Part shown: one piece after another, positions 1 through 6,755 of the stretch
Numbering within the stretch: position 1 is the stretch's first letter
Layout: each line of letters starts with the position of its first letter
Assembly (NCBI GenBank): GCA_035527995.1
Contig: DATKZJ010000007.1
Coordinates: 1 to 6,948 of the forward strand
Source of the DNA: JAFGTF01 sp035527995
Lineage (GTDB): Bacteria; Spirochaetota; B62-G9; DRHN01
Direction of reading: 5' to 3'
Length of the DNA stretch: 6,948 bases
The notes under the pieces: model-generated
What the model was told of the DNA's origin: nothing
The model's database searches: none
Seen by the model: only the letters and a program-made list of their open reading frames with translations
Position numbers and translations under genes: made by a program

Positions 1-1674
1 GAGGTCCTGTCTGTAGACGAGGCGATCCACGGGGCGCAGGATATCGTTGCTGAGCGGTTCAGCGATGACGCGCGGGAACGGGAAGTCGTCCGTAACCAGG
101 CCAGGCGGCACGGAGTGCTGGAGGTGAAACCTGCGAAGGGATTCGACCCGAAAGGCGTGTATGCCGGTTACAGTGAGCACAGAGAAAAAATCGCCTTCAT
201 CCCCTCACATCGCTACCTTGCAGTCATGCGCGGCGTACGGGAAAAACAGCTTGCAGTGAAGATCGATGTGGATACAGATCGAGCACTCGAGAACATCCGG
301 CGGCACAGGATTCCGAAAAACGCTAAAAGCTCAGCCGATATGCTTTTTACCGCTTTGAAGGACGGCTTTACAAGACTGCTTTTTCCCTCCATCGAGAGGG
401 AGATGCACACCGAGCTGAAGGAGAGGGCGGACAGGGGGGCCATCGGGGTGTTCGGCAAAAACCTCTCTCAGCTTCTTCTGACGCCGCCCGTGACCGGTAT
501 GGGCATCCTGGGGGTCGATCCCGCCTACCGGACAGGGTGTAAGCTTGCCGTAATAGATGAAAACGGGAAATACCTCGATCACGGTGTGGTTTTCCCCACA
601 CCGCCGCAAAACGATTATGAAGGGTCGAAAAAAAAGGTGCTGGAGCTTGTAAAGCGGAACAATGCCACGGCGGCCGCCATAGGCAACGGCACGGCTTGCC
701 GGGAGACCCAGGAGTTTTTCGCCAGACTGAAAAAAGAGGAAGCGATCGAGCTGAAATACACGGTGGTTTCAGAAGCAGGGGCGTCCGTATACTCGGCTTC
801 CAAAGTGGGACAGGAGGAGTACCCGGATCTCGATGTGACGGTGCGCGGTGCGATCTCCATCGCCCAGCGGCTTCGCGACCCGATGGCCGCGCTCGTGAAG
901 ATCGATCCGAAATCTCTGGGGATCGGCCAGTACCAGCACGATGTGGATCAGAAACTTCTGGAGCAGAAGCTTTTTGAGACCACCGAAGGCCTCGTCAACC
1001 GGGTAGGAGTGGACGTGAACAGCGCCTCGGCCGGCCTTCTCTCCTATGTGGCCGGGCTCGGCCCGGTGCTGGCCAGGAGGATCGTGGAGTACAGGGAAAA
1101 AAACGGGCCGTTCAGGAGCAAGATGGATCTCCTGAAGGTGAAGGGGATGGGAAAGAAGGCCTTCGAGCAGTGCGCAGGCTTCATGCGGATCCGCGGCGGT
1201 GAAAGCGTGCTGGACAATACAGGCATCCACCCTGAAAGCTACGACGCTGCAGAGAGGCTTTTGAAGCGCTGTGATATAAAGACGATAGGTATGCTGGAGG
1301 CGGAAAAGATTTCCGGGGAGATGGGAGTCGGGCCCGAGACCCTGAAGGACATCATCCTGGAGCTTAAGAAACCGGGGTTTGACCCGAGAGACGACCTGCC
1401 TGAGATCCCTTTCAGAGACGATGTGACAGACATCGATGAGCTGGAGGAGGGAAGCATCGTTTCCGGCGTGGTCCGGAGCATCGTGGATTTCGGAGCGTTT
1501 GTTGACATCGGTCTTAAAAACGACGGTCTCATCCACATCTCACAGATGAGTAATAAGAGGATCTCGCATCCGCTTGAAAGGCTTTCTGTGAACCAGTACC
1601 TTCCCAGGATCCGTGTGATCGGCATTGATACACAAAAGGGGAGGGTGAGCCTCAGCCTGAAGGAAGAAGAGTAG
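1..1674 (+). CDS. tex: Tex family RNA-binding transcription accessory protein, 5'-truncated by the window edge
   Basis: The reading frame is open from base 1 (557 visible residues, stop TAG 1672-1674). Similarity to Tex/YhgF starts upstream of the first in-frame GTG (115), for example the EAIHGAQDIVAERF stretch at residues 7-20. The true start therefore lies outside the window, and roughly 160-200 N-terminal residues (helix-turn-helix part) are missing, since full proteins are about 720-785 residues. Visible domains are a YqgF/RNase H-like fold from about residue 168 (GVDPAYRTGCK, then AIGNGTACRET), a VSEAGASVYSAS block near 255-267, KIDPKSLGIGQYQHDV, tandem helix-hairpin-helix at about 335-395 (VAGLGPVLARRI, LLKVKGMGKKAFEQCAGF), and a C-terminal S1 RNA-binding domain at about 482-556 (GVVRSIVDFGAFVDIGLKNDGLIHIS). 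Tex is a cytoplasmic nucleic-acid-binding homologue of eukaryotic Spt6, linked to transcription and RNA metabolism. It is a housekeeping gene; no functional link to the - strand block is apparent. Confidence 0.96.
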   Translation, partial: EVLSVDEAIHGAQDIVAERFSDDAREREVVRNQARRHGVLEVKPAKGFDPKGVYAGYSEHREKIAFIPSHRYLAVMRGVREKQLAVKIDVDTDRALENIRRHRIPKNAKSSADMLFTALKDGFTRLLFPSIEREMHTELKERADRGAIGVFGKNLSQLLLTPPVTGMGILGVDPAYRTGCKLAVIDENGKYLDHGVVFPTPPQNDYEGSKKKVLELVKRNNATAAAIGNGTACRETQEFFARLKKEEAIELKYTVVSEAGASVYSASKVGQEEYPDLDVTVRGAISIAQRLRDPMAALVKIDPKSLGIGQYQHDVDQKLLEQKLFETTEGLVNRVGVDVNSASAGLLSYVAGLGPVLARRIVEYREKNGPFRSKMDLLKVKGMGKKAFEQCAGFMRIRGGESVLDNTGIHPESYDAAERLLKRCDIKTIGMLEAEKISGEMGVGPETLKDIILELKKPGFDPRDDLPEIPFRDDVTDIDELEEGSIVSGVVRSIVDFGAFVDIGLKNDGLIHISQMSNKRISHPLERLSVNQYLPRIRVIGIDTQKGRVSLSLKEEE

Positions 1675-1716
1675 TCCGGATAGGCTTCATACATCGTATA
1701 TCCACATCGCAGCCGG

Positions 1717-1738
1717 CCGTCCTATGAGGTGGTTTTTT
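1717..1738 (+). terminator. Weak terminator-like element after tex
   Basis: About 40 bases after the tex stop, a short imperfect stem (CC at 1717-1718 with GG at 1731-1732, plus internal pairs around CCT/AGG) is followed directly by six T residues (1733-1738). The position suits a rho-independent terminator, but the stem is short and contains mismatches or G-T pairs, so it could be chance. Confidence 0.3.
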
Positions 1739-1846
1739 CTCTGAAGTCCCTGTACAATCAATAGTGTAATTCAGGACGCTGAGTATAACGATACGGCAGA
1801 ATACAGTCTGTGAGAAGGGCTGATACCAAACAGTAAGGAGGCTTTT
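1739..1846 (+). promoter_or_regulatory. Upstream region and Shine-Dalgarno of the FabG-like SDR gene
   Basis: This stretch is more AT-rich than the flanking genes. It has two sigma70-like -10 words, TACAAT at 1753-1758 and TATAAC at 1784-1789, but neither has a recognisable -35 box at 16-18 bases, so the promoter is not fixed. A strong Shine-Dalgarno AAGGAGG at 1835-1841 sits 5 bases before the ATG at 1847 and decides the start. Confidence 0.45.
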
Positions 1847-2578
1847 ATGAAAGCATTGTCAAAAAAAGCGGCACTGGTCACGGGCGCGAGCAGGGGTATA
1901 GGCAGGGCCGTGGCGATAGCCCTCGCCAACGAGGGGGCCGATGTCGGGGTGCATTACCATACCGGGGAGGATGCTGCAAAACAAACCTGCTCGATCATCC
2001 GCGAAATCGGGACCCGTTTTGTCATGGTACAGGCAGACGTTTCTAAAGGAAAAGATGTGAGAAACATGCTGGAAGTTGTGCAGCGTGAGCTCGGAACGGT
2101 TCAGATCCTCGTCAATAATGCAGGCATTTCACACCGGGATAAACTGGAAAACATGCGGGAGGAAGATTGGGACAGGGTCATGGGTGTTAACCTCAAGTCC
2201 GCTTTCATGGTCACTCAGGCGTTTCTGCCCGGGATGCGTGAACAAAAATGGGGAAGGATCATCAATATTTCCTCTGTCGCTGCTCAAACCGGAGGAATAA
2301 CAGGTCCTATCTATGTCGCGTCCAAGGCCGGGCTCATAGGCCTGACGCATTCCTATGCAGCGCTGCTCGTTAAAGAAGGCATCACAGCTAATACCATCGC
2401 ACCGGCCCTGATCGAAACCGATATGGTTACGAAGGTATTGAAGGCGACACCCGCGCCGATACCGATGGGTCGATTCGGAAAAGTGGAGGAAGTCGCCGAT
2501 GTCGTGGTCATGCTGGCAAAAAACGGCTATATGACAGGCCAGACGATCAATGTCAACGGCGGCTGGTACTTCAGCTGA
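1847..2578 (+). CDS. Short-chain dehydrogenase/reductase, FabG-like (probable 3-oxoacyl reductase type)
   Basis: A complete 243-residue classical SDR, the usual length for FabG-type enzymes. The Rossmann cofactor motif TGASRGIG is at residues 12-19, NNAG at 90-93, the structural Asn at 115 (VNLKS), and the catalytic triad is Ser143, Tyr156 and Lys160, with YVASK and the normal 13-residue Ser-Tyr spacing. The C-terminus (TGQTINVNGGWYFS) is typical of 3-oxoacyl-ACP/acyl-CoA reductases. The second beta strand ends in VHYHTGEDAA without the acidic residue that favours NAD, so NADP(H) use is inferred. It should be a soluble cytoplasmic tetramer reducing a keto group to a hydroxyl. The gene stands alone between tex and a convergent operon, without acpP, fabD or fabF beside it, so a role in core fatty-acid synthesis is not supported by context. 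Acetoacetyl-CoA or another ketone reductase is equally possible. The family call is firm; the substrate is unknown. Confidence 0.92.
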   Translation: MKALSKKAALVTGASRGIGRAVAIALANEGADVGVHYHTGEDAAKQTCSIIREIGTRFVMVQADVSKGKDVRNMLEVVQRELGTVQILVNNAGISHRDKLENMREEDWDRVMGVNLKSAFMVTQAFLPGMREQKWGRIINISSVAAQTGGITGPIYVASKAGLIGLTHSYAALLVKEGITANTIAPALIETDMVTKVLKATPAPIPMGRFGKVEEVADVVVMLAKNGYMTGQTINVNGGWYFS

Positions 2579-2719
2579 GAGGTTAAACAGTACAATAGTA
2601 GGACAAGCAATAGTACCCTACAAAGTAACTGGGATCTTTGCAGAGACAGGACTCATGGCGGAAAGTAAAAATCCACGATGGACCGCCTTATCCGTCACCT
2701 AAAAAATGGTTACAAAGGG
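2579..2719. other. Convergent intergenic region between the SDR and AOR genes
   Basis: This gap lies between two genes that end facing each other. It contains the word CAATAGTA twice (2593-2600 and 2608-2615, 15 bases apart) and a short GTAGG/CCTAC inverted repeat (2598-2602 with 2617-2621). On the - strand, a run of six T residues (2701-2706) lies about 14 bases past the AOR stop. No strong GC-rich stem stands next to the T-run, so a rho-independent terminator cannot be claimed for either gene. No coding potential was recognised. Confidence 0.5.
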
Positions 2720-4420
2720 CTACTCGCGATCGAAATCATAGAACCGGTCCTCGTCCTCCTCGCTGATATCGAACACACAGTCATTGGGGCCGAGAGGCTC
2801 GGTCAACATAAAAGACGGCAGCCTGTCGTCCGCCTTCGAGAAACCGGCCCTGCGGTTGAAGTCTCTCTCCCGCAGCAGCAGTTCTTTCGCCTGATTTTTT
2901 AGCCCATCGAACGTGACGCTCCAGCCTGCAAGGGCACTCACCGCCTCTTCAATAAACTCGGTCCTGTCAAGGGAGACCCTGCCGGTAAAGAGGCAGAGCC
3001 CGAGCGTGTCCATCACCATGGTCTCTATATGGAGATTTCTGACGGGATCGAGCTGCGCCTTCGGGTCGAGATGGTCCACTGAAAGCACGATTGAGTTTCC
3101 TGCCGTGTGGTCTGCGCCCATGGGGGACATTTCGTAGGTAAGTCCCATCCCCTTTATCGCCCTGGGGTCGTACGCAGCCATGCCCTGTCCTTTCACCGCC
3201 GGGACCCTCTCCACACCGAATACCCTGCCGCATGTGACCGCGCCCGACCCGAGTATCCTCCCGAGCGGTGTATCCTCCCTGAGCTCCCCTATGAGGGCTT
3301 TCGCACGCTCGTAGTCTCCGAACTGCATGACGCCTGCTTCGGCGAGTACCCCGAGGGCGGCCCCGGTCTCCATCGTATCGATGCCGATATCGTTGCAGAG
3401 ACGATTGAGGGTTGCAATCTGGTCGAGATCGGCCAGGCCGATGTTGGAGCCGAGAAGACAGACCGTCTCGAAGTCGAGTGAGCCCACCAGCGGACTTCCG
3501 TCTCTATCCACGTACTTGTTCGAGCACTGTATCACGCATCCCGGCATGCAGCCGTGCTTAAAAAGCCCGCCCCGGCTCTTTATGGTTTCATAAAGGGTAT
3601 CGGCCCCGATCTTTTCTGCGTGCTCGAAGCTTCCGCTACTGAAGTTGTGGGTGGGAAGCCCTCCGAGCCCGTTTACGTTGAGAAGGGTCATCACGGTCCC
3701 GTACCTGGCGAACTTCTCGCCTGTAACAGGGTGTTCACGTAGGGCAGAAGCGAACCGCCTTATGAGCTGTTTTGCCTCTTGAGTCAGGTCCGCCTTCACC
3801 CCCTCGTCGTCGGTTATGATCGCCTTGACTCCCTTTCTCCCGAGTACTGCACCGAGGCCGCCCCTTCCAAGGTTCCTGCACGGTTCTCCTTCCGGATCCG
3901 TCACACAGAGGCAGGCAGCACAAAGCCCCATCTCTCCGGCCGGACCGACGAGAATGAGGCCGGATCTCGGACCGTACCGCTCACGGAGCATCTGTGCGGA
4001 CTCATACGTTCCCCTGCCTTTGAGGTCTGACAGGTCCTCGAAACAAACTCCCTTCACGCCTACCTTTATGCCGACTGGCCCCTCTTTCGACTTTCCCCGT
4101 ATCTTCAGCGCCTTTATACCGAGCCTCGCCAGCTTGTGGCCGACGACCCCGCCGCTGTTGGACTCTTTTATCGTGCCGGTGAGGGGGCTCTTTGCACCTG
4201 CCGAGAGACGGTTGGAGCTGGAGAGGGCGGACCCCGCGAGAAGCCCGGGAGCGAACACGATGAGGTTTTCCGGAGAGAGGGGATGGCAGAGGGGGTCGGT
4301 TTCCTCCCAAATTACCGTGGAGGTGAGCCCTCGCCCTCCAAGGTGCCCGTACTTTCGGGCAACGGAAATCTCGTGTACAGTAGTTGTGTCAAGATCTATT
4401 TCAATAATCCGCTTTTCCAT
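2720..4420 (-). CDS. Aldehyde:ferredoxin oxidoreductase family protein (tungstopterin enzyme)
   Basis: A complete 566-residue protein, close to the usual length (about 600) of AOR family enzymes, which oxidise aldehydes to carboxylic acids using a W (or Mo) bis-pterin cofactor, one [4Fe-4S] cluster and ferredoxin. The N-terminal pterin-binding domain has GGRGL (residues 28-32), SSNRLSAGAKSPLTG (68-82) and the signature GRGGLGAVLGRKGVKAI (185-201). The cluster ligands are Cys291, Cys295, Cys299 and the distal Cys476 in DTLGLC (471-476), which matches the second DxxGL(C/D) pterin motif. NDIGID (343-348) matches the first, with Asn in place of the leading Asp. The Cys spacing is C-X3-C-X3-C, unlike the C-X2-C-X3-C of the Pyrococcus enzyme. 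The C-terminus is strongly acidic (DISEEDEDRFYDFDRE). The start ATG at 4420 has AAAGGG on the - strand about 7 bases upstream. It lies downstream of the Fe-ADH in the same direction, which suggests aldehyde/acid/alcohol interconversion. No ferredoxin-like subunit gene is in the window. The substrate is unknown. Confidence 0.93.
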   Translation of the reverse strand: MEKRIIEIDLDTTTVHEISVARKYGHLGGRGLTSTVIWEETDPLCHPLSPENLIVFAPGLLAGSALSSSNRLSAGAKSPLTGTIKESNSGGVVGHKLARLGIKALKIRGKSKEGPVGIKVGVKGVCFEDLSDLKGRGTYESAQMLRERYGPRSGLILVGPAGEMGLCAACLCVTDPEGEPCRNLGRGGLGAVLGRKGVKAIITDDEGVKADLTQEAKQLIRRFASALREHPVTGEKFARYGTVMTLLNVNGLGGLPTHNFSSGSFEHAEKIGADTLYETIKSRGGLFKHGCMPGCVIQCSNKYVDRDGSPLVGSLDFETVCLLGSNIGLADLDQIATLNRLCNDIGIDTMETGAALGVLAEAGVMQFGDYERAKALIGELREDTPLGRILGSGAVTCGRVFGVERVPAVKGQGMAAYDPRAIKGMGLTYEMSPMGADHTAGNSIVLSVDHLDPKAQLDPVRNLHIETMVMDTLGLCLFTGRVSLDRTEFIEEAVSALAGWSVTFDGLKNQAKELLLRERDFNRRAGFSKADDRLPSFMLTEPLGPNDCVFDISEEDEDRFYDFDRE

Positions 4421-4437
4421 TTTACACCCTTTTCCAT

Positions 4438-4523
4438 CGGCGTGAGTGTAACGCCGGATGACCCGTCCCGCCTGTCAGAGACAGCCGGCTTGTCAAAGAC
4501 ATGTCGCATGTTATAAACATGCG
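4438..4523 (-). promoter_or_regulatory. Hairpin-rich intercistronic region between the ADH and AOR genes
   Basis: Three perfect local inverted repeats lie in this short stretch. They are an 8-bp stem with a 3-base loop (4505-4512/4516-4523) that overlaps the ADH stop codon (4511-4513), a 5-bp stem CTGTC/GACAG with a 3-base loop (4472-4476/4480-4484), and a 6-bp stem CGGCGT/ACGCCG with a 7-base loop (4438-4443/4451-4456) ending about 17 bases before the AOR start. None is followed by a T-run on the - strand, so these look more like RNA processing or stability elements than a terminator. The two genes may be cotranscribed with uneven expression; this is inference. Confidence 0.45.
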
Positions 4524-5677
4524 GAGTAGATTTTCATTATCTCAGACTCGTCCACCTGTTTCGGATGCATGCTGATCCCGGTATAATATCCGGTCATAGC
4601 GATCCTGATGACCTTTTTGATATCCTTCTGCTGCAACCCAAAGTCGCTGAACTTTACCCGTACTCCGATATCTCCAAGGAGCTTCTCTGTGAGCTGGACG
4701 GACTTTTCGGCCCTTTCGGAAAGCGGGAGATCACGGACAGAAGGGTCGAGTGCCACTGCGATTTCGGCGAAGCGCTCGAGATCTGCATCGTAGCTGATCC
4801 GCATTATCTCGACGAGACATGCCGCAACGCTCGCCCCGTGAGGAGCGTGCACAAATCCGCCTGCAGCCTGACCCAGCGCATGGGGAAGTGTGGGGCCTGC
4901 GTGCGCTATCGCAATCCCGGCGAGAGCGCTGGCCCATGACATGGTTTCCCTTGCTTCTGCGTTCTTTCCGTTTGCTACTGCGGCAGGGAGATAGGAAGCA
5001 GCGAGACGTATCGCCTCTATCGCAATCATCCTGGCAAAAACAGACGCAGTGATATTGGCGTAGGACTCGATCGCATGGGCGAGTACGTCGACACCGGTTA
5101 GAGCTGTGAGTTTCGGAGGGCAGCTGAAGGTGAGCTCCGGGTCGACAACCGCTACTTTCGGGATGATACGCTCGTGGACGATGGTGCTCTTCTCCCGTAT
5201 TTCGGGGTTCGTAAAAACCGCGTAGTGTGTCATCTCGGAACCGGTACCGGCGGTACTGGGAAGGGCGATCACCGGCAGCGTTTCAGGACCCGGAATGTTG
5301 GGAGTATGATCACGCCTGCGTGTGTAGCTCCAGCAGGTACCCGGATTTCTGGAAATAACAGCCACCCCTTTTCCGAAGTCCAGGGCGCTTCCGCCGCCTG
5401 CCGCGATTACCATATCACACCCCTCCTCGCGGGCGGTTTTCGCTGCTTCGTCGACTGCGAAACAGTCCGGATCAGGTTCGATCTTCGTGTACCTCACCGC
5501 TTCGATGGAGGCCTCTTTCAGCAGGCCGGCTATCTCGTCACCGGTACCGTTATTTTCGAGATACGGGTCGAGCGCTACAAAGGCTTTTTTCCCTGTTCCG
5601 GTCAGAAGAGACCCGAGCTCCCGGCGTTTTCCAGACCCGAAGACCACCTTCGGAACAACGCATCTGAATGCTTCCAT
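4511..5677 (-). CDS. Iron-containing (group III) alcohol dehydrogenase
   Basis: A complete 388-residue protein, the normal length for metal-dependent group III alcohol dehydrogenases (FucO/YqhD/GldA relatives). The N-terminal nucleotide-binding domain has FGSG (13-16) and GGGSALDFGK (94-103), followed by PSTAGTGSE (140-148). The metal ligands expected from FucO are all present: Asp197 and His201 in GVDVLAHAIESY, and His266 and His280 in LPHALGQ and HAPHG. It should be a soluble NAD(P)-dependent enzyme interconverting an alcohol and an aldehyde. The ATG at 5677 is preceded by GAGGT (5686-5690 on the - strand) at 8 bases, which fixes the start. It lies 225 bases downstream of the SDR and just upstream of AOR. 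Fe-ADH plus AOR is the known pair for acid-to-alcohol reduction in acetogens and Pyrococcus, so a shared aldehyde is likely, though direction and substrate cannot be read here. Sulfoacetaldehyde, lactaldehyde and short aliphatic aldehydes are all substrates within the family. Confidence 0.95.
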   Translation of the reverse strand: MEAFRCVVPKVVFGSGKRRELGSLLTGTGKKAFVALDPYLENNGTGDEIAGLLKEASIEAVRYTKIEPDPDCFAVDEAAKTAREEGCDMVIAAGGGSALDFGKGVAVISRNPGTCWSYTRRRDHTPNIPGPETLPVIALPSTAGTGSEMTHYAVFTNPEIREKSTIVHERIIPKVAVVDPELTFSCPPKLTALTGVDVLAHAIESYANITASVFARMIAIEAIRLAASYLPAAVANGKNAEARETMSWASALAGIAIAHAGPTLPHALGQAAGGFVHAPHGASVAACLVEIMRISYDADLERFAEIAVALDPSVRDLPLSERAEKSVQLTEKLLGDIGVRVKFSDFGLQQKDIKKVIRIAMTGYYTGISMHPKQVDESEIMKIYSACL

Positions 5678-5681
5678 GGGC

Positions 5682-5691
5682 TGCTACCTCG
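5682..5691. repeat. Near arm of 10-bp inverted repeat, covering the ADH ribosome-binding site
   Basis: The + strand reads TGCTACCTCG, so the - strand transcript reads CGAGGTAGCA, which includes the GAGGT Shine-Dalgarno of the Fe-ADH gene. It is exactly complementary to 5860-5869. Confidence 0.6.
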
Positions 5692-5859
5692 TTATTTGTT
5701 TTTACCAGGTTAAAAACCAAAATCGCCGTCTTTTGTCAGCAGCTGTGCAGGGTCCGATCACTCTCCAAAAAGCTATAAACGTCAGAAGACATTTGGGCTC
5801 CCGTTACATACGACAGTAAGGCTGCCCGATAACATTTGACGTTCATTATTCGGTATAAT

Positions 5860-5869
5860 CGAGGTAGCA
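5860..5869. repeat. Distal arm of 10-bp inverted repeat (potential anti-Shine-Dalgarno)
   Basis: The + strand reads CGAGGTAGCA. In the - strand transcript this becomes TGCTACCTCG, a perfect complement of the ribosome-binding region of the ADH gene, 168 bases away. It lies 34 bases downstream of the SDR stop codon, so it is present only in transcripts that begin at or before this point. Confidence 0.6.
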
Positions 5870-5902
5870 TCAGATACTTTAACGATCATTTGAATATCTG
5901 TA

Positions 5903-6691
5903 TCAGTCCACCGTACGGCCGCCGTCGATGAAAAGATTGTGGCCGGTAATGAAATCTGCCGCCTTGGACGAAAGGAATACGGCGGCGCCGGCGACGTCTT
6001 CGGGAGTCCCGATACGGCCGAGGGGGATCCGCTCGAGTTCGCGGTCCAGCCTCTGACGGTTCTTTTTCAGGCCGTCTATGAAGGGTGTGTCGACAGCCGA
6101 AGGAGAGATGGCGTTGACACATATGTTATATGGCGCCCACTCCGTGGCCATCACCCTGGTGAGCTGGATAAGGCCCCCTTTGCTCGCCGCGTATGCCGCC
6201 CGTGCCGGATGACCGAGCCTGGAGGATATCGATGATATGTTAATGATTTTTCCCGCACGCCGCTCTACCATGATCCGTCCCACGGCCTGGCAGCAGTAGA
6301 GTACGCCTTTGAGGTTTACCTCGAGGACAGGATCCCAGTCCTCGTCTGTGATCTCGAGGACTTGTTTTCTGATGTTCATCCCGGCGCTGTTGACAAGAAT
6401 ATCGATGCGGCCGAACTCCTTCAGCGCAGTATCGGCCATCCTCTCCGCGCTCGTCTTGCTGGTGATCTCAAGTTGGAACGGCACAGCCTTTTTCCCTGTC
6501 GCTGCGGCCATCCGTGCTGTCTCGCCGGTCTTCTCCATGTTACGGCCGGCGGCCAGGATGTCGGCGCCGTGAACCGCGAGTGCGACCGCTATGGCGCGGC
6601 CGATACCGCCGCTTGCCCCGGTTACCACTGCGGCCTTTCCCTCCAGGCTGAACAGGTCTCTATAGGGAATATTTTCTTCGGTAACTGCCAT
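5903..6691 (-). CDS. Short-chain dehydrogenase/reductase, gluconate 5-dehydrogenase-like
   Basis: A complete 262-residue classical SDR. The opening (YRDLFSLEGKAAVVTGASGGIG) resembles gluconate 5-dehydrogenase (IdnO/Gno) and related sugar-acid or 2-deoxygluconate dehydrogenases. The cofactor motif TGASGGIG is at residues 24-31, NSAG at 101-104 (common variant of NNAG), the structural Asn at 126 (VNLKG), and the catalytic residues are Ser154, Tyr167 and Lys171 (YAASK). The second beta strand ends in AAGRN (47-51), with Arg rather than an acidic residue, which suggests NADP(H). The ending TGHNLFIDGGRTVD is standard. The start at 6691 is supported by AAAGGA on the - strand (6698-6703), 6 bases upstream. 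It follows the TPP enzyme by 64 bases, so the two are probably cotranscribed. It is not a close duplicate of the SDR at 1847. It would interconvert a hydroxyl and a keto group on a soluble polar substrate; identity unknown. Confidence 0.92.
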   Translation of the reverse strand: MAVTEENIPYRDLFSLEGKAAVVTGASGGIGRAIAVALAVHGADILAAGRNMEKTGETARMAAATGKKAVPFQLEITSKTSAERMADTALKEFGRIDILVNSAGMNIRKQVLEITDEDWDPVLEVNLKGVLYCCQAVGRIMVERRAGKIINISSISSRLGHPARAAYAASKGGLIQLTRVMATEWAPYNICVNAISPSAVDTPFIDGLKKNRQRLDRELERIPLGRIGTPEDVAGAAVFLSSKAADFITGHNLFIDGGRTVD

Positions 6692-6755
6692 GCCGTATCC
6701 TTTCCTTCTGATGTTCGCCTCGCCTTATATTATTATTCTCCCGGACGAAGTTCAT

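Larger units (their letters stand above)
5678..5902 (-). promoter_or_regulatory. Structured leader upstream of the Fe-ADH gene
   Basis: A non-coding stretch of 225 bases between the SDR stop and the ADH start, AT-rich relative to the genes. It holds the ADH Shine-Dalgarno (5686-5690), a 10-bp perfect inverted repeat whose near arm contains that Shine-Dalgarno, and a nested 7-bp inverted repeat with an inner hairpin. A local hairpin ATTAT/ATAAT is at 5845-5849/5855-5859, and GGTT/AACC at 5708-5718. A possible - strand promoter is CTGACA (5739-5734) with an AT-rich TTTTAA about 18 bases later (5715-5710). This is weak, but it would start transcripts after the distal arm of the repeat. No T-run terminator for the SDR was seen. 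Confidence 0.45.

Noticed and set aside
769..1536. A 255-codon open frame on the - strand inside tex
   Set aside because: It lies antisense to a strongly conserved Tex coding region, has no recognisable motif, and is biased in composition as expected for a shadow frame.
115..1674. GTG at 115 as the start of the tex gene
   Set aside because: The frame is open back to base 1 and residues 1-38 match the conserved Tex sequence (AIHGAQDIVAERF), so the start lies outside the window.
2657..2687. GGCGG/CCGCC inverted repeat as a terminator for the SDR gene
   Set aside because: The stem is only 5 bp with a 21-base loop and has no T-run directly after it.
2655..2702. A 15-residue open frame after the SDR gene (MAESKNPRW...)
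   Set aside because: The only purine-rich element (AGGA) is 3 bases from the ATG, too close for a normal ribosome-binding site, and the peptide has no recognisable feature.
3816..4445. A 209-codon open frame on the + strand opposite the AOR gene
   Set aside because: It is antisense to the conserved pterin-binding region of AOR and reads as low-complexity Pro/Arg/Ser-rich sequence without domains.
5174..5713. A 179-codon open frame on the + strand opposite the Fe-ADH gene
   Set aside because: It is antisense to a full-length Fe-ADH with all metal ligands present, and has no recognisable family.
5836..5859. TTGACG followed by TATAAT on the + strand, resembling a sigma70 promoter
   Set aside because: The spacer is only 12 bases, too short for sigma70, and no + strand gene follows. 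The TATAAT also forms part of a small palindrome.
1847..6691. The two SDR genes as a recent duplication
   Set aside because: They share only the general family motifs. Their lengths, N-termini, NNAG/NSAG variants and C-termini differ, which suits separate subfamilies.
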